Positions 62,400 to 64,000 of a stretch of 64,000 bases of DNA are shown piece after piece. The position numbers were made by a program, and so were the translations under genes. This stretch comes from Combretum micranthum (taxonomy: Eukaryota > Streptophyta > Magnoliopsida > Myrtales > Combretaceae). The notes under the pieces were generated by a model that worked only from the letters and a program-made list of their open reading frames with translations, was not told the DNA's origin and did not search any database. Position 1 is the stretch's first letter; every line of letters begins with the position of its first letter. The DNA is taken from contig JAMXBD010002491.1 of the NCBI GenBank assembly GCA_024138025.1, forward strand, positions 1-64,000, in the 5' to 3' direction.

Positions 62400-62890
62400 G
62401 AATGCACATCATGGCCATGATCCTTGATAAAGGAAGGAAAACTCGAATTACAACATCTAATAAGGAGTAGATCATGGGCATGATAAATGAAAAGAAAAAA
62501 AGTCAGAGCATCTGGATTTGAAATCATGCCTGTGATCCATGAAGAAATTGGAGAAAGTTCGAAGCCAGTGTCTACCTAGGGGTAGATCATGGCTATGATT
62601 GGTGGAAAGTTGCAACATGAAAGAATTATGGTTCTACATATCACGGGAGTGAAACTGAGATCAGAAGAAGACTTGACAAGAACAATACCTACCAAAGCAT
62701 GAGTCGTAGATAGGATTCTAGTTTTAGTAGGCTAAGTAGAATTAAAGTGAAGTAAATCATGGCCATAATTGTTGGAGTCAAAGAGTTTGAAATATGAACA
62801 GAGGGTACTAATGCATTGATCACGCTTCTGACTTTGGGTTTAACGAAGAAAAAATTCGATTTGGAACAAATGTCACAGGCATGATTGTTG
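62400..62890. repeat. Array of about nine ~58-bp units, each with a palindromic dyad
   Basis: Dyads start at 62408, 62471, 62523, 62586, 62639, about 62697 (degenerate), 62756, 62819 and 62872, so the steps are 52-63 bases. Examples: ATCATGGCCATGAT (perfect palindrome), ATCATGGGCATGAT, ATCATGCCTGTGAT, ATCATGGCTATGAT. Linker sequence between dyads is poorly conserved, while the dyad arms are kept. Most variation is CG/TG/CA-type, as if an original ATCACGGCCGTGAT had lost its CpGs to methyl-C deamination. Confidence 0.75.
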
Positions 62891-62929
62891 GAAAGACTCG
62901 ATGACAACTTTTCTATTTCTTGCTTCAAA

Positions 62930-63960
62930 TAGTATATCCCCTAGTTTAAGTCATATATTTTCACTACAGCCTCTTCAAGAAATGTTATGGGTATAAAATA
63001 CCATACCCCTTCCTCTAAATATCATCTAGGCATTAATTTGCAACAATACCGGTTCATATCTTGTGACTTTTGTGAAAGAGAGTGAAAATTACTATACCTA
63101 AGTGTTGTATTTTGTAATTTTCTAAAGAACTTAAGAGAGAAGATGAGAATTTTTTTGTTCATATTGTTTTCTATACTTCTACTACTAAAATTCAAAAAAG
63201 GGTTTTGTTCTATCTCTTCTTCCATGTTCAATTTGTTGATATTTCTACATGTTGTTGTTTGTTGTGGCTTCATCATGAGCGGGTGTTAATTTAGGGCTTG
63301 CAAAGTAATGTTGACATGAAGCGCGCATGAACATGTATGTTATCTTGCTAATTTGATTTCTAGTGATTAGAACTTCATTAAAGTTAAGACAATGTAGTGC
63401 ACGACATGATTTTGCAGTAGATCGCAATGGAATATGTTAAGAAACAATTCTATTGAGTAGATCTGAATCACTAGAACAAACTACTCCTGTTAATAGAGAT
63501 ACTATTAGGAAGTTTCTTGCATTTTTTTATGGAATTCAAGAATATCAATAAGACATTAATGCGATCTTGATTTGAGTATTCATTTAGGAGAGATTGTAAT
63601 GAATACAATTTGAGAAGAATACTCATAATTGAAGAATTCTTGTAGAAAATAATTATTATTATAAACATTTAATGAATCATGTTAATATGATGGAGGAAGT
63701 CTACTATAAACTGACATCGTTATAGTTACTTTCTTAACTGTTGTGCTAATCTGGTGAAATCGTAGATTAGTGTGGTTTAGCTTTTAGAATTAGACTTCAT
63801 ATACTTAATTCTATCAATTATTTGGATCGTTAGATAATAGGAGGATTAATTTGTACTAGTGTTTGTATCCGTTCCTTGTGGAGACGACCCTATACTCTTA
63901 CATGCTAACAAACAATAGGTATACTTGCTTGTCGAACCAAGTGAAGGATAGAAATGGGTT
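62930..63960 (+). repeat. Repeat module also found inverted at 8.3-9.1 kb
   Basis: 63180-63960 corresponds to the reverse complement of 8350-9100, with shared words such as GGAGACGACC, GGAGTAGTTTGTTCTAGTGA on the reverse strand and AACAATAGGTATACTTGC. It follows the dyad array, so array and module are parts of one mobile repeat. The right edge of the window cuts off or closely follows its end. Confidence 0.65.
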
Positions 63961-64000
63961 TATTAATTATTAAAACTTGGCAGCCTACAAAAGAAGTCAT

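Noticed and set aside
62400..62890. CRISPR-like array because of regular dyad spacing
   Set aside because: Plant nuclear context, dyads imperfect and diverged, unit boundaries variable, no cas genes.

Overview
This is a stretch of AT-rich flowering-plant nuclear DNA. The evidence is GT-AG introns in every recognisable gene, plant-only protein families (REVEILLE MYB-like, NAC, CRF/ERF-type and organelle RRM proteins) and a dense load of plant LTR retrotransposons and small DNA transposons. The sequence does not let me name the species; a eudicot is likely.

Host genes, left to right. (1) 1-1505 (+): the 3' part of a REVEILLE-type SHAQKFF MYB-like transcription factor, cut by the left edge. (2) 3712-6775 (-): a complete four-exon chloroplast-targeted single-RRM protein of the ORRM6 type. 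(3) 19098-23394 (+): a six-exon DHH/DHHA1 phosphoesterase. (4) 25007-25195 (+): a short ORF carrying only a CRF domain, with no AP2 domain. (5) 37018-40701 (+): a three-exon NAC transcription factor. Genes 1, 3 and 5 each carry small indels that break the frame. All sit in homopolymers or a GT run, while the splice phases and downstream domains are intact. Uncorrected long-read consensus errors are therefore as likely as real decay.

The rest is mostly transposon. A degraded Ty1/copia element (about 7640-8283 and 13172-15620) was split by a 4.9-kb insertion flanked by CTAGTA. That insertion was itself hit by a 3,362-bp Ty3-type solo LTR (9434-12795, TSD TCGTC). From 42 kb to the right edge there are two more copia elements: one reversed (about 49240-51653) and one forward with a 5' LTR and primer-binding site (52782-60880). 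The forward copy is broken by a Mutator-like MITE and a hAT-like element. A remnant of a 'putative plant transposon protein' ORF and an array of about 58-bp units follow. Eight non-autonomous DNA transposons have target-site duplications or terminal inverted repeats that can be read directly (Mutator-like with 9-bp, hAT-like with 8-bp and Tourist-like with 3-bp TSDs).

The most unusual structure is the array at about 62.4-62.9 kb. It has roughly nine copies of a dyad (best copy ATCATGGCCATGAT, a perfect palindrome) every 52-63 bp. The same dyad recurs near 42.4 kb and in the split element at 9.4/12.8 kb. I saw no operon-like linkage between host genes; each is an independent locus. No rRNA, standalone tRNA or CRISPR array was seen.
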